From JACXTP01 sp963827905 (lineage in GTDB: Archaea > Thermoplasmatota > Thermoplasmata > Methanomassiliicoccales > UBA472), in contig CAWHCB010000003.1 in NCBI GenBank assembly GCA_963827905.1, positions 23,412-87,411 of the forward strand: a stretch of DNA of 64,000 bases, read 5' to 3'. The notes under the pieces are model-generated. The model ran no database searches and was not told the origin of the DNA. It saw nothing but the letters and a program-made list of their open reading frames with translations. Made by a program: the position numbers and the translations under genes. Positions 37,456-46,395 of the stretch are shown piece after piece. The stretch's first letter is position 1. Each line of letters begins with the position of its first letter.

Positions 37456-38229
37456 ATGCTCGATATCCTGAACGAAATCGCCGACCGGGTGGCCGAGAAG
37501 GTCAGACCGAGATGGCGCGAGGCCTGCATGGGCGAGGAGCTGGAGATGGGGGCGGACGGCACCCCCACCTTGTTGATCGACCGTCTGGCCGAGGAGATCA
37601 TCATAGACCACGTCAAGCGCTCCGGACTATCCTGGGACATACTGAGCGAGGAGGCGGGCCGAGTAGGGGATGGCGGGGACAGGACCTTGGTCATCGACCC
37701 CATCGACGGCACCTACAACGCGATCATGGGAATACCGTTCTACAGCGTGTCATTGGCCCTGGGCAGGGAGAGCATGTGCGACGTCGACACCGCGGTGGTG
37801 CTGAACCTGGTGACCGGCGACCGGTACACCGCCATCAAGGGCAAGGGGGCCTGGTTGAACGGATGTCGTATCCAGACCAGGAAGCTGGACCTCAAGCAGG
37901 CGGTGTTCCTGGTCTACATGGGGCATTTCGCCACCGACAAGGACTTCCGCATGGCCCGGATGGGGCGGAGATGCCGCTCCCTCGGGTGCAGCTCCCTGGA
38001 ACTGGCCTTGGTGGCCCAGGGCAGCGCCGACGGCTATTACCTTCACACGGACGTCTACGAGAAGGCCATCCGCGTGGTGGACATCGCCGCCGCGGCCTTG
38101 ATCCTGCGCGAGGCCGGCGGGGACCTCGTCGATCTTAAAGGAGGCAGGTTGGACATGCCCTTCGACCTGAGCACGAGAAGTAACTTCTTAGCCTATGGCG
38201 ACGAATCTATGCGCGAGGTGCTGCGATGA
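37456..38229 (+). CDS. Inositol monophosphatase / fructose-1,6-bisphosphatase family
   Basis: 257-residue Mg-dependent sugar phosphatase. Metal-binding motifs: SEEAGR, the diagnostic VIDPIDGTYNAIMGIPFYS, and near the C-terminus DVYEKAIRVVDIAAAALILR. In archaea this family often has both fructose-1,6-bisphosphatase and inositol-1-phosphatase activity, serving gluconeogenesis or ether-lipid headgroups. The start ATG at 37456 (MLDILNEIADRVAEKV) is preferred to an open frame that runs back into the divergent dikinase gene. The stop overlaps NAD kinase by 4 bases. Confidence 0.92.
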   Translation: MLDILNEIADRVAEKVRPRWREACMGEELEMGADGTPTLLIDRLAEEIIIDHVKRSGLSWDILSEEAGRVGDGGDRTLVIDPIDGTYNAIMGIPFYSVSLALGRESMCDVDTAVVLNLVTGDRYTAIKGKGAWLNGCRIQTRKLDLKQAVFLVYMGHFATDKDFRMARMGRRCRSLGCSSLELALVAQGSADGYYLHTDVYEKAIRVVDIAAAALILREAGGDLVDLKGGRLDMPFDLSTRSNFLAYGDESMREVLR

Positions 38230-39035
38230 GATTCGGCATGAGCGTCAACATGGACATACCGGACGCACCCCGTCTGGCCAAGAAGGTGCTGGGGCTATTG
38301 AAGGGGCACGAGGTGCTGCTGGAGAACGAGGTCGCGGCCCGGCTCAAGCGCCCCGGCATGAAATTGGACGACATGGACGTGGACATGGTGGTGGCGGTGG
38401 GCGGGGACGGCACCATCCTCAGGGCTTTGCAGCACAACGCCGCCCCTTTGTTCGGCATCAACGCCGGCGACCTCGGTTTCCTCACCACGGTCACGGAGGA
38501 GGAGATGGAGGAGGGCGTGGAGAACATCCTCAACGGCAATTACTCCTTGGAATCCCGCAGCAAGCTGCAGACGATGGTCGGCGGCAAGCGCCTGCGCGAC
38601 GCCGTGAACGAGGCGGTGGTGCACACCGCCCAGATCGCCAAGATCCGCCACTTCCAGGTCCACGTCGACAACGAGCTCGCCATCAATGTCCGGGCGGACG
38701 GCATCATCGTCTCCACCCCGACCGGCTCCACCTGCTACGCCATGAGCGTCGGTGCCCCGTTGGTCGACCCCAGGGTGGACGCGCTGGTCATCGTGCCCAT
38801 GGCCCCTTTCAAGTTCGCCGCCAGGCCGGTGGTGGTGCCCTCGAGCAGCAAGATCACCCTGCGCGTGATGCGGCCGAAGGAGTGCTTGGTGGTCATCGAC
38901 GGCCAGGACTCGGAGCTGATGGCCGGCAATGAGACGGTGGAGTTCACCATGGCCTCGACCAAGGCGCGCTTCGTCACCTTCGGCAAAGGCTTCTACACGC
39001 GTACCCGGGAGAAGCTGATGGGGTCCCTATGCTGA
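38226..39035 (+). CDS. nadK: NAD kinase
   Basis: 269 residues; phosphorylates NAD to NADP. The key motif VVAVGGDGTILRALQHNAAP (GGDGT) is at about 57-76, with the family's GINAGDLGFLT, DGIIVSTPTGSTCYAMSVGA and IVPMAPFKF segments. It overlaps the IMPase gene by 4 bases and the JAMM gene by 7, forming a tight operon. IMPase and NAD kinase are adjacent or fused in other archaea, consistent with this order. Confidence 0.95.
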   Translation: MRFGMSVNMDIPDAPRLAKKVLGLLKGHEVLLENEVAARLKRPGMKLDDMDVDMVVAVGGDGTILRALQHNAAPLFGINAGDLGFLTTVTEEEMEEGVENILNGNYSLESRSKLQTMVGGKRLRDAVNEAVVHTAQIAKIRHFQVHVDNELAINVRADGIIVSTPTGSTCYAMSVGAPLVDPRVDALVIVPMAPFKFAARPVVVPSSSKITLRVMRPKECLVVIDGQDSELMAGNETVEFTMASTKARFVTFGKGFYTRTREKLMGSLC

Positions 39036-39409
39036 AAAGACCCCACGGCATTTACCGCGAGGTGCTGGAGATGGTCATCGACGTGGCCAAGAGCAGCCAT
39101 CCCCGGGAGTTCGTGGCCCTGCTCCACCAGGAGGACGGGGTCATCGACGAGCTGCATTTCCTTCCCGGAACGACCTCCAACGAGGACAGTGCCTATCTCC
39201 TGTTGCACATGCGCCCCATCGACCTCAACATATGCGGCACGGTGCACTCCCATCCCGGACCATCGTTCCGGCCCTCGGGCGCGGACCTGAGCCTGTTCAA
39301 TCGCTTCGGGAGCACTCACATCATCATGTGCCTGCCTTACGAAATGAGGAGCTGGCAGGCGTACGACCACGAGGGAAGGCGCATCTCCCTGCAGATCGTC
39401 GATGAGTGA
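39029..39409 (+). CDS. JAMM/MPN+ metalloprotease
   Basis: 126-residue zinc protease of the Mov34/RadC-like JAMM family. The zinc motif is intact: catalytic Glu in SHPREFVALL, then CGTVHSHPGPSFRPSGADLS (HxHPx7Sx2D, about 72-84). Archaeal JAMM proteins such as HvJAMM1 remove SAMP/ubiquitin-like modifiers from proteins. The protein is a single minimal domain without additional segments. It overlaps the end of NAD kinase and converges on the GlmU-like gene one base later. A partner ubiquitin-like protein is not visible in the window. Confidence 0.87.
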   Translation: MLKRPHGIYREVLEMVIDVAKSSHPREFVALLHQEDGVIDELHFLPGTTSNEDSAYLLLHMRPIDLNICGTVHSHPGPSFRPSGADLSLFNRFGSTHIIMCLPYEMRSWQAYDHEGRRISLQIVDE

Positions 39410-40636
39410 TCAGAAGACGCGCGAGTCCGGACCGATGTTCCCCCGGGCCAGGGTGCCCATGCCGATGGTGCATCTCTCCCAGATGATGGTGCCCGGTTCG
39501 ATCATGCTGTTGATGCCGGTCTTGACGTCATCGCCCATGATCACGCCCAGCTTCCTCAGTCCGGTGTCGATGAGCTCGTCGCGGAACGTGACCTTGATGG
39601 TGCGGTTGTCGAAACGGAGGTTGGCCACCTTGGTGCCCGCGCCGAAGTTGCACCGCTCCCCGATCACGCTGTCACCCACGTAGTTGTGGTGGGGGATGTG
39701 GGTGCCGGCCATGACGATGCTGTTCTTCACCTCGACCGAGGCCCCGATCTTGACCTTCTCCGCCAGGCTGGTCGCCGGTCGGATATAGCAGTTCGGGCCG
39801 ACCTCGCAGCCCTTGGATATGTACACCGGTCCTTGGACATAGGCGCCGCTGCGCACCACCGCCCCCTCCTCCACCACCACGTTCCCTTTCAGGACCGCCC
39901 CCTCCTCCACCTCGCCCCGGATGTCGCGCTGGACCTCCGACATCAGGATCTCGTTGGCCTTGAGCAGGTCCCAGGGCCGCCCCACATCCATCCAGTAACC
40001 TTCCAGACGTTGGACCACCAGGTCGTTGGCGGCGGCGAACAGGTTGAGCGTGTCGGTTATCTCGAACTCCCCGCGGGGGGACCTCACGGTCCTGCGGATG
40101 TAAGGGAATATCTCAGGGGTGAGGATGAACATGCCCGCGTTGATCAGGTCGCCCGGGGGGTCCTTGGGCTTCTCGACGATGCGTGCCATGCGGCCCTCCC
40201 TCTCGTCGATGACGCCGAAGCGGGAAGGGTCCTGCACGCGGACGGCGCATATCATGGCCTTGCGCTCCCTGCGATAGCGGTCCACCGCCGCCTTGATGTC
40301 CTGTCTCGATAGGAGCACGTCCCCGTTGAGGCATACGAACTCCTCATCGATGTGGCCCTCGGCGATGCCGATGGCGTTCGCCGTCCCCAAGCGCTCCTTC
40401 TGCTCCAGGAAGTTGATTTTCAGGCCCAGGCTCGAGCCGTCGCCGTAATGCTCCTTGATGCGGTTGGCCTTCCAACCCACCAGGATGGTGACGTCCTCCA
40501 CCCCGGCCGAGCGCAGCGATTCCATGAGGTGGGTCAGGTACGGTTTGCCTGCCAACGTCAGCAATGGCTTCGGTATGTTGGAGGTGAGCGGTCTGAGCCT
40601 GGTCCCCTCTCCTGCGGCAAGGATGAACGCCTTCAT
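39410..40636 (-). CDS. GlmU-like bifunctional sugar nucleotidyltransferase
   Basis: 408 residues. The catalytic N-terminal domain starts MKAFILAAGEGTRLRPLTSN with NIPKPLLTLAGKPYLTHL; FVCLNGDVLLSR holds the metal site. The C-terminal ~170 residues are a left-handed beta-helix of hexapeptide repeats (VEEGAVLKGNVVVEEGAVVR, CEVGPNCYIRPATSLAEKVK), the acyltransferase-type domain, with NYVGDSVIGERCNFGAGTKV near the end. This layout suits glucosamine-1-phosphate acetyltransferase/UTP transferase, the last steps to UDP-GlcNAc. The start overlaps the stop of glmM by 4 bases. Archaeal members can accept other sugars, so specificity is inferred. Confidence 0.9.
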   Translation of the reverse strand: MKAFILAAGEGTRLRPLTSNIPKPLLTLAGKPYLTHLMESLRSAGVEDVTILVGWKANRIKEHYGDGSSLGLKINFLEQKERLGTANAIGIAEGHIDEEFVCLNGDVLLSRQDIKAAVDRYRRERKAMICAVRVQDPSRFGVIDEREGRMARIVEKPKDPPGDLINAGMFILTPEIFPYIRRTVRSPRGEFEITDTLNLFAAANDLVVQRLEGYWMDVGRPWDLLKANEILMSEVQRDIRGEVEEGAVLKGNVVVEEGAVVRSGAYVQGPVYISKGCEVGPNCYIRPATSLAEKVKIGASVEVKNSIVMAGTHIPHHNYVGDSVIGERCNFGAGTKVANLRFDNRTIKVTFRDELIDTGLRKLGVIMGDDVKTGINSMIEPGTIIWERCTIGMGTLARGNIGPDSRVF

Positions 40637-41940
40637 TTCAGGCACCTCTTCACTATGCCCCTCCCCAGGTTCATGAGGCGGTCCACCTCCTCCTTGTTCC
40701 TGGCCTCGGCATTGACGCGGACCTTGGGCTCGGTGCCGGAGAGCCGGACCAGGAACCAACCGTCCTGGAACTCCGCGCGCCAGCCGTCCACGGTGATGAG
40801 GCGGTTGCACTTGAGGTTGGCCATCTCCCCCCCGATCTTGCCCCGGACTATGTCCCTCTCTTGGGATTGGAACATGAAGGACTCCCGGGCGGAGGGATAG
40901 GAAGGTAAGGCGTCGACCAGCTCGGAGAGACGGTTCTCCGCCACACATTTGGCCAGAAGGGCCGCGGCATACACGCCGTCCGGACAGTAGGTCTGCCGGG
41001 GGAAGATGAAGGTGCCCGACGGCTCGCCTCCGAAGGGGAAGCCGGTCTTCTTGAGCGCCTCCGCCACGTAGACATCGCCCACCTTGGTGCGGACCACGTT
41101 GCCATCGACCATGTCGTCCAACACCATCGAGGCGTCGATCGGCGCCACGATGCCGTCCGCCTCCACCAACGAGGCGAACAAGGCCAGCAACCGGTCCCCG
41201 TCGATGAAGCGGCCGTTCTCGTCCATGGCCACCATGCGGTCGCCGTCGCCATCGTGGGCGATGCCCAGGTCCGCGCTCTTGGCCAACACGGCATGGCGCA
41301 GGTCGCCCAGCTGCTCCTCGGTCGGTTCAGGCAGTCGACCGGGGAAGTATCCGTCGGGCTGGGCGTTCAGGCTGAGCACGCTGCAGCCCATCTCGCGCAG
41401 GAGGATGGGGGTGATGGTGGTGGTGGCCCCGCAGCCGCAGTCCACCACCACGTTGACATGGCATTGGCCCAGGGAGCGCATCACCTCTTGGATGTGGTCA
41501 TGGATGGCGCCGGCGTAATGGCTCTGCTGCCCCACTTTCCTCCATCCAGGCATGGTCTTGGAGGGTTCGGTGATGAGGCTCTCCACCTCGTCCATCTGTC
41601 GGCTGTCGAACGCGCTTCCGTCCGGGTTCCACATCTTCACGCCGTTGTACTCTGCTGGGTTGTGGGAGGCGGTGACCATGAGACCGCAGCTATGGCCGAA
41701 GGCGGCCCGGGCCAGGGTGGGGGTGGACACCATGCCGGTCAGGTGCACATCGGCGCCAGAGGCCATGGCCCCTGCTGCCAACGCGCTCTCCATCATGTCG
41801 CTGCTGGTGCGGCAGTCCTTGCCGATGATCACGTCCTTGTAAAGCTGCCCCACCGCGATCCCGATCCGGAGGGCGAGGCCCGCTGTGATCTCGCGGCCCA
41901 CCACCCCGCGGATCCCTGACGATCCGAACAACGATGTCAT
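40633..41940 (-). CDS. glmM: Phosphoglucosamine mutase-like phosphohexomutase
   Basis: 435 residues. The start MTSLFGSSGIRGVVGREITA (41940) is backed by a TATA box at 41966-41977 (leaderless distance); upstream ATGs at 41955 and 41961 would add 5 or 7 residues. The phosphoserine loop is VTASHNPAEYNGVKMW, the Mg loop LGIAHDGDGDRMVAMD, the sugar loop GGEPSGTFIFPRQT and the phosphate loop VRLSGTEPKVRVNAEA. It overlaps a GlmU-like gene, so the pair converts glucosamine-6-phosphate to UDP-GlcNAc or a similar NDP-sugar. Confidence 0.93.
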   Translation of the reverse strand: MTSLFGSSGIRGVVGREITAGLALRIGIAVGQLYKDVIIGKDCRTSSDMMESALAAGAMASGADVHLTGMVSTPTLARAAFGHSCGLMVTASHNPAEYNGVKMWNPDGSAFDSRQMDEVESLITEPSKTMPGWRKVGQQSHYAGAIHDHIQEVMRSLGQCHVNVVVDCGCGATTTITPILLREMGCSVLSLNAQPDGYFPGRLPEPTEEQLGDLRHAVLAKSADLGIAHDGDGDRMVAMDENGRFIDGDRLLALFASLVEADGIVAPIDASMVLDDMVDGNVVRTKVGDVYVAEALKKTGFPFGGEPSGTFIFPRQTYCPDGVYAAALLAKCVAENRLSELVDALPSYPSARESFMFQSQERDIVRGKIGGEMANLKCNRLITVDGWRAEFQDGWFLVRLSGTEPKVRVNAEARNKEEVDRLMNLGRGIVKRCLK

Positions 41941-41965
41941 TTCCAGCGCGGTCATTGACATCAGC

Positions 41966-41977
41966 CCATATATTCTT
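41966..41977 (-). promoter_or_regulatory. TATA box of the glmM operon
   Basis: AAGAATATATGG on the minus strand, centred ~26 bases before 41945; the ATG at 41940 would then be nearly leaderless. Confidence 0.5.
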
Positions 41978-42153
41978 AGCGTGCCGGCATGGAGAAAAAA
42001 TGTCTTAACTGGAGCATTATCCAGCATAATTTCTATGGGGGTAAAAAATAAATTAAAAATCAATCGTTAATCCGACAAAATCTGGCTATCTTGACCGAAA
42101 AAATGGTTTATTTTATAAGTAAAATAATGTCTGGTCAGTGAGCATTATCAGAT

Positions 42154-42169
42154 AAATATTATATATTAG
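42154..42169 (+). promoter_or_regulatory. TATA element upstream of the 75-residue basic protein
   Basis: AAATATTATATATTAG is the core of a strongly A/T-rich spacer (41980-42180) in a G/C-rich genome. Transcription would begin near 42186, leaving a leader of about 48 bases that contains the palindrome at 42195-42212. Confidence 0.55.
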
Positions 42170-42194
42170 TAAAGTTCATTACAATCTGGACATA

Positions 42195-42212
42195 AGGCCA
42201 GTTAACTGGTCT
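42195..42212. repeat. Palindrome in the leader of the 75-residue protein gene
   Basis: AGGCCAGTTAACTGGTCT contains the perfect 12-base palindrome CCAGTTAACTGG, and the arms pair in 16 of 18 positions. It lies 9-26 bases after the predicted transcription start, where a bound protein would block elongation. Confidence 0.6.
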
Positions 42213-42233
42213 ATGAATGGATGGTGATAGCAC

Positions 42234-42461
42234 ATGGTGATGGAACAGATTAGCCTGGACAAGGCGAAGGAGATTGCCAAGAAGAAGGGCCTTAAGCCCG
42301 GACGCGTCAAGGGCACCAACGGTGTTCAATTCACAAAGGGAAACAACCCGAGGCTCGAGATCGTCGATTGGAACGAGTTCGAGAAGACCCTGAACAAGAG
42401 GTCCCTGGCCGTCTACGAGTCCGGCGGCTGGATGAAGATCATGAAGAAGGCCGGCAAGTAA
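42234..42461 (+). CDS. Small basic protein of unknown function, 75 residues
   Basis: The sequence begins MVMEQISLDKAKEIAKKKGL and includes GRVKGTNGVQFTKGNN and a C-terminal WMKIMKKAGK. It is Lys-rich, with a helix, a Gly-turn and a likely beta part (PRLEIVDWNEFEKTL), suggesting a small nucleic-acid-binding fold; no family is recognised. ATG 42240 is an alternative start, and GGTGAT precedes it. The strong A/T-rich promoter and the palindrome in its leader suggest high and regulated expression. It ends before a T-rich stretch (CCCTTTTTATTTC) at about 42497-42509. Confidence 0.75.
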   Translation: MVMEQISLDKAKEIAKKKGLKPGRVKGTNGVQFTKGNNPRLEIVDWNEFEKTLNKRSLAVYESGGWMKIMKKAGK

Positions 42462-42550
42462 GGCCCCTACTCTCTTCGAACAAACGTCTTACTTCCCTTT
42501 TTATTTCTATATGGTCAAGCCGACGCCATGACCTTTGAAGACCATTGAGC

Positions 42551-44126
42551 CTACCAAATGCCCTTATCGACCTCGACGTCAGTGACCAAGGCCCTTCCGT
42601 ACGCCTTCTGGAACGCCTTGCCGTCCGCCTCGACCCCCCAGCATTCCAGTTGGCACTCTCCCTTGGAAAGGATGCGGAGCACCGCCCGTTCCTTGGTGGC
42701 ACGTATGAAGCCGGTGCCCTCCACCATGCCCACGTGGCTGCGGTCCAGGCTCTCGGCGATGCGCAGCAGCGCGGAAAGCTGGGAGATGGTCTCCTGGGCC
42801 TGATGGTCCAGACCGTCCATCTCCGGGTCGTTCCTCCTTGGCACCTTCTTGCGGTGGAACTTGGCGATGTTGGCGATGATGGCGGTCTCCTTCTGGTCGA
42901 AGCCTAAAAGCTCGGAGTTGATGATGATGTAATAGGAGTGGAGGTGATGGTTGTTGAAGGAGATGAAATCGCCGATGTCGTGCAGGAAGGCCGCGTACGA
43001 GAGCATCTCCCTCTCCCAGCCCCCATAGCCATGGAGCTTCACCATACGGGCGGAATCGAAGAGCTGCAGGGCCAGGCGTTGCACGATGCCAGCATGGTCC
43101 TCGTCCATGTCGCAGCTGCGGGCCAGTTGCAGCACGCTCCGCTCTCTGACGTTCACCGTGTCCGAGTCCGGCAGCAGACCGATGTCCCCCAGGTACTCCA
43201 CGAAGAGCCCGTCCCTCAACCCTCGCTCGCTCACCAGCACCTCATTGATGCCGAGCTCGTCCATCAGCGTCTCCAGCGTGGCCGCCCCTCCGATGATGAT
43301 GTCCGCCCTCTCCGGGTTTATTCCGGGCACGGCCCGCCGCTTCTCCAGGCTCAGCGAGCGGAGGTGGGCGGAGAGCTTCTTGAGGTGGGTGCGACGCAGA
43401 CGGAGCGGTTGCGTCTCATCGAGGTCGAACATCTGGACGGCTATCTGGGCCAGGTTGATGGCCGTGCCTGAGGATGCCACCGTGACCGAGATCTTGTGGT
43501 CGGCCACCTCCTTCTTGGTGCGGATGATGGCGGCCCGGACGTACTTGCGCATCTTGTCATACATGGCATCGGGTATCGGTCCCGTGTGCCCCTCCGGGAC
43601 GAAGATGGTGGTCATGCGGATGGCACCCAGCTTCAGGCTGTCCAGGTAGTGGTATTGCTTCTGGTCCCCGATGATGACCTCGCAGCTGCCCTCCGCCGAT
43701 ATCGATGAAAAGCCCCTTCTTCTTGCCCAGGTGCTGTGCGCTCGATACTCCCATGTAGATCAGTCTGGCCTCCTCCCGACCGGAGATGACGCTCACCTCC
43801 AGCCCAGCCCCTGACCGGATGCGGTCGAGGAACTCCTGCTGGTTGTTGGCCTCGCGCGCCGCCGAGGTGGCCACCGCGCTGACGTGATCGGCCCGGAAGT
43901 TCTTGGCCAGCTCAGCGAACTTGCGGCACACCACCACCGCCCTCTCCATGGCGGCAGGGATGAGCACGTTGTCCTTGAACTCCGATTCGCCGAGACGCAC
44001 CACCTCCTTCTCTTGGCGCAGGACGGTGTAGGAGCCGTTGCTGTTGATGCGCACCACCAACAGGCGTATGGAGTTGGTCCCGATGTCAATGAACGCCGCC
44101 ACGTGCGGCTTCCCATCCCAAGGCAT
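42551..44126 (-). CDS. ppx: Exopolyphosphatase / pppGpp phosphatase (Ppx/GppA; one frameshift)
   Basis: About 525 residues with the two-domain Ppx layout. The ASKHA phosphatase half has FIDIGTNSIRLLVVRI, VSAVATSAAREANNQQEFLD, VISGREEARLIYMGV and GLFIDIGGG, where an extra base (near 43690) breaks the frame; the second frame continues LKLGAIRMTTIFVPEG and SVTVASSGTAINLAQIAVQM. The C-terminal HD domain has YAAFLHDIGDFISFNNHHLH and IAKFHRKKVPRRNDPEMD. It releases phosphate from polyphosphate chain ends. ATG 44126 or GTG 44132 can start it, overlapping the CHAD-fusion gene; it is the last gene of the polyphosphate operon. Confidence 0.9.
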
Positions 44127-44128
44127 CG

Positions 44129-46395
44129 TCACTGTATAGCCAATCGTCTATCAAAAGCCTTCTCCAGCAGTTTCCCTTTCTTCCTTCCCGCCTCGATCTC
44201 GTAGCGGTGGGACAAGGGGTCCTCGACCTCGACGATGATGACGTGGGGGTCGGCCCAGCAACCGACGATCCTCACATCGTGAGCATGCCTGACGTCCAAC
44301 CCATCGGCCACCCTCAATATGCCCGCCAGGACGTCGACCGTTCCCCGCTCCCTCTTGCTCAGGACCTTGTAGTTGCCATGGTCCTTCCTGGGCAACCCCT
44401 TGCGATGGTAACGGGTCAGGCTGGCCACGATCAATCGCTCCCTCTCGTCCAAGGGCAGCTGGTGGTCTGACATGACCAGATTGAAGGAGGCGAGGTTGTG
44501 GTCGATGCCGCTCTGGGACCAGCCGATGTCGTGCAGCAACGCCCCGCACTCCAGCCAATAGCGCTCCTGGGCGCCAAGGCCATGCTCCCCCTGGAGATGG
44601 TCGAAGAGCTGCACCGCGGTGCTCCGCACGAAGAGCGAATGACCGTCCAGGTGGCCGTAGCGCCGGGCCTCCCCCTCCACCAGCTCCAATTTCTCGGCCA
44701 TATCGAGCTGGGACCGGGCGTGGACCTTCTCCTCCGGCTCGTCGGTTCCGCGGCCGGCCAGGTACATCTGGGCCAGCCTCTTCGGCAATCCCACGGCGAC
44801 GATGCGGTCCGCCACCTCCTTCAGGTCGTAATGGACGCGAACGAACTCGACCAGCAGGCTCTGCGTGTCCAGCAGCGCGTAGGAGGCGCGCGGGTCGCCT
44901 CCCACGGGCCGGCCCACGCTCCCTGGGTTCAGGAAGCGCACCTCCCCCACGGCCAAGTCCATGCAGCGATGGGTGTGGCCCAGCACCACCACGTCGGCGT
45001 CCGCGACCTTGGCCAACTTCTCCAATCGTGCCGGGTCGGTGCTCTCGGTGACCGGTTCCAGGATCGAGGCCGGGCTGGCATGGGTGATGAGGAACCTCTT
45101 GCCCCCCATCTCGAAGCGGACCTGCTCGGGAAGGCCAAGCAGGAAGGAGATGGACGCTTCGTTGATGTTATGGAGCGCATGCGCCGCCACCTTGCGTTTC
45201 AAGCCATCGCCCCCTTGATTTGGCGTGCCACCGCCCATCCTTGCCGCCAATATCCCTTGGTCATAATTGCCCAGGACCGTGAAGATACTTGGATCGCGGA
45301 GATACTGGACCACCTCGTTGTCGAATGGCCCCCAGCCGATGCTGTCCCCCGCGTTGATGAAGACCTCCGCCCCTCGTTCCGCTGCGTCCTCCATCACCGC
45401 CTCCAAGGCGGGCAGGTTGCCGTGCACATCGGCGATCAGGGCCACCTTGGCCGAAGGGGTCAGACCGGAGAGGTCGATGTGCTTCGACCGTGGCCGTATG
45501 GCGGCGAGAAGGTCGGTCTCAAGCGCACTAAGGAGACCGTTACCCTCCCATTCCCTCCACATGGTCACTAGCTGACCGTACAGCAGCGATCGGGTCGTCT
45601 GGCGGTCCTGGAGCAACGCCGCCACCGCCGGTCCGCAACGCCATCGCAACCGTTCCAACAAGGCCTCTATCCAAACGTCGCAGTCGTGCATCTCCCCCAG
45701 GACATCCTGGAGCTTCTTGAGGCGGGAGATGTAATGCTTCAGACCATCTTCGTAGGCGGGAGCGAAGGTCTCCAAGGTATAACGGAGCCACTTGGCCGCG
45801 ATGCGCATCTGGTGATGCCTCTGCACCGCCTTCTCGTCGGCCACACAATCAGAGAGGGCGAGCAGCTCCTTGCGACGGACCACGACCTGGCCCAGGGCAG
45901 CGGTCCTCACCTCCTGCCACATGCGTTCGTCCAGGGGCACGGCCTTGGACTGGAGCAGGGCATGCCACCCCGGGATGAGCCCCTCGTCCTCGAACTTGAC
46001 CAGTGCCTCTTCCACATCGGGCTGGACGGCCGCCCTTCTCCCGATCAGCTCCTGGAGCAGGACGTCAAGCTCCGCTTTGGAGGCCTCGTCCTTGGAGGCC
46101 ATGTAATCGCCCAGCAGCAATGGATCTGCACGTCCAGGTCCCGGGCCGCGCCCAAGGAGCGGGTCACGGCCTTCACCCTTCTCATCCAGAGCTTGGCATG
46201 CTCCTTCTGGAAGCACCCGTCGAAGATGGTGAGCGCGGCGCGCAGGCGGCGGGAATAGACCCGGGACTGATGTATGAACTCCACTGGTCCCTCCCCGGAG
46301 GCGCCTAGCAGCTGCTGATGCAACGTGGTCAGATATTCATCGATGGCCTTGGCCCCGAAGGCCGTCATGCCGACGGTGCGCTCAAGGCTCGCCAT
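44129..46395 (-). CDS. CHAD - calcineurin-like phosphoesterase - Ppx-type HD fusion protein (one frameshift)
   Basis: About 755 residues in three parts. (1) CHAD domain, ~1-305: two helical halves with histidine/basic faces, FIHQSRVYSRRLRAALTIFD and HHQMRIAAKWLRYTLETFAP; CHAD domains bind polyphosphate. (2) Metallophosphoesterase, ~315-520: ALIADVHGNLPALEAVMED, NAGDSIGW, TVLGNYDQG, FLITHAS and VVLGHTHRCMD, with all metal ligands present; the closest type is the YfcE/MJ0936 phosphodiesterase group. (3) HD domain, ~545-755, as in the C-terminus of Ppx/GppA: CGALLHDIGWSQSGIDHN and LTRYHRKGLPRKD. The frame breaks once near 46120, needing one base added or two removed. It overlaps ppk1 by 14 bases and ppx by a few. 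It probably binds and degrades polyphosphate or a related signal; the substrate is inference. Confidence 0.85.

Noticed and set aside
36958..38229. A 423-codon frame for the IMPase with a long N-terminus
   Set aside because: Its first 166 codons run through the divergent dikinase gene in antisense; the family N-terminus begins at ATG 37456.
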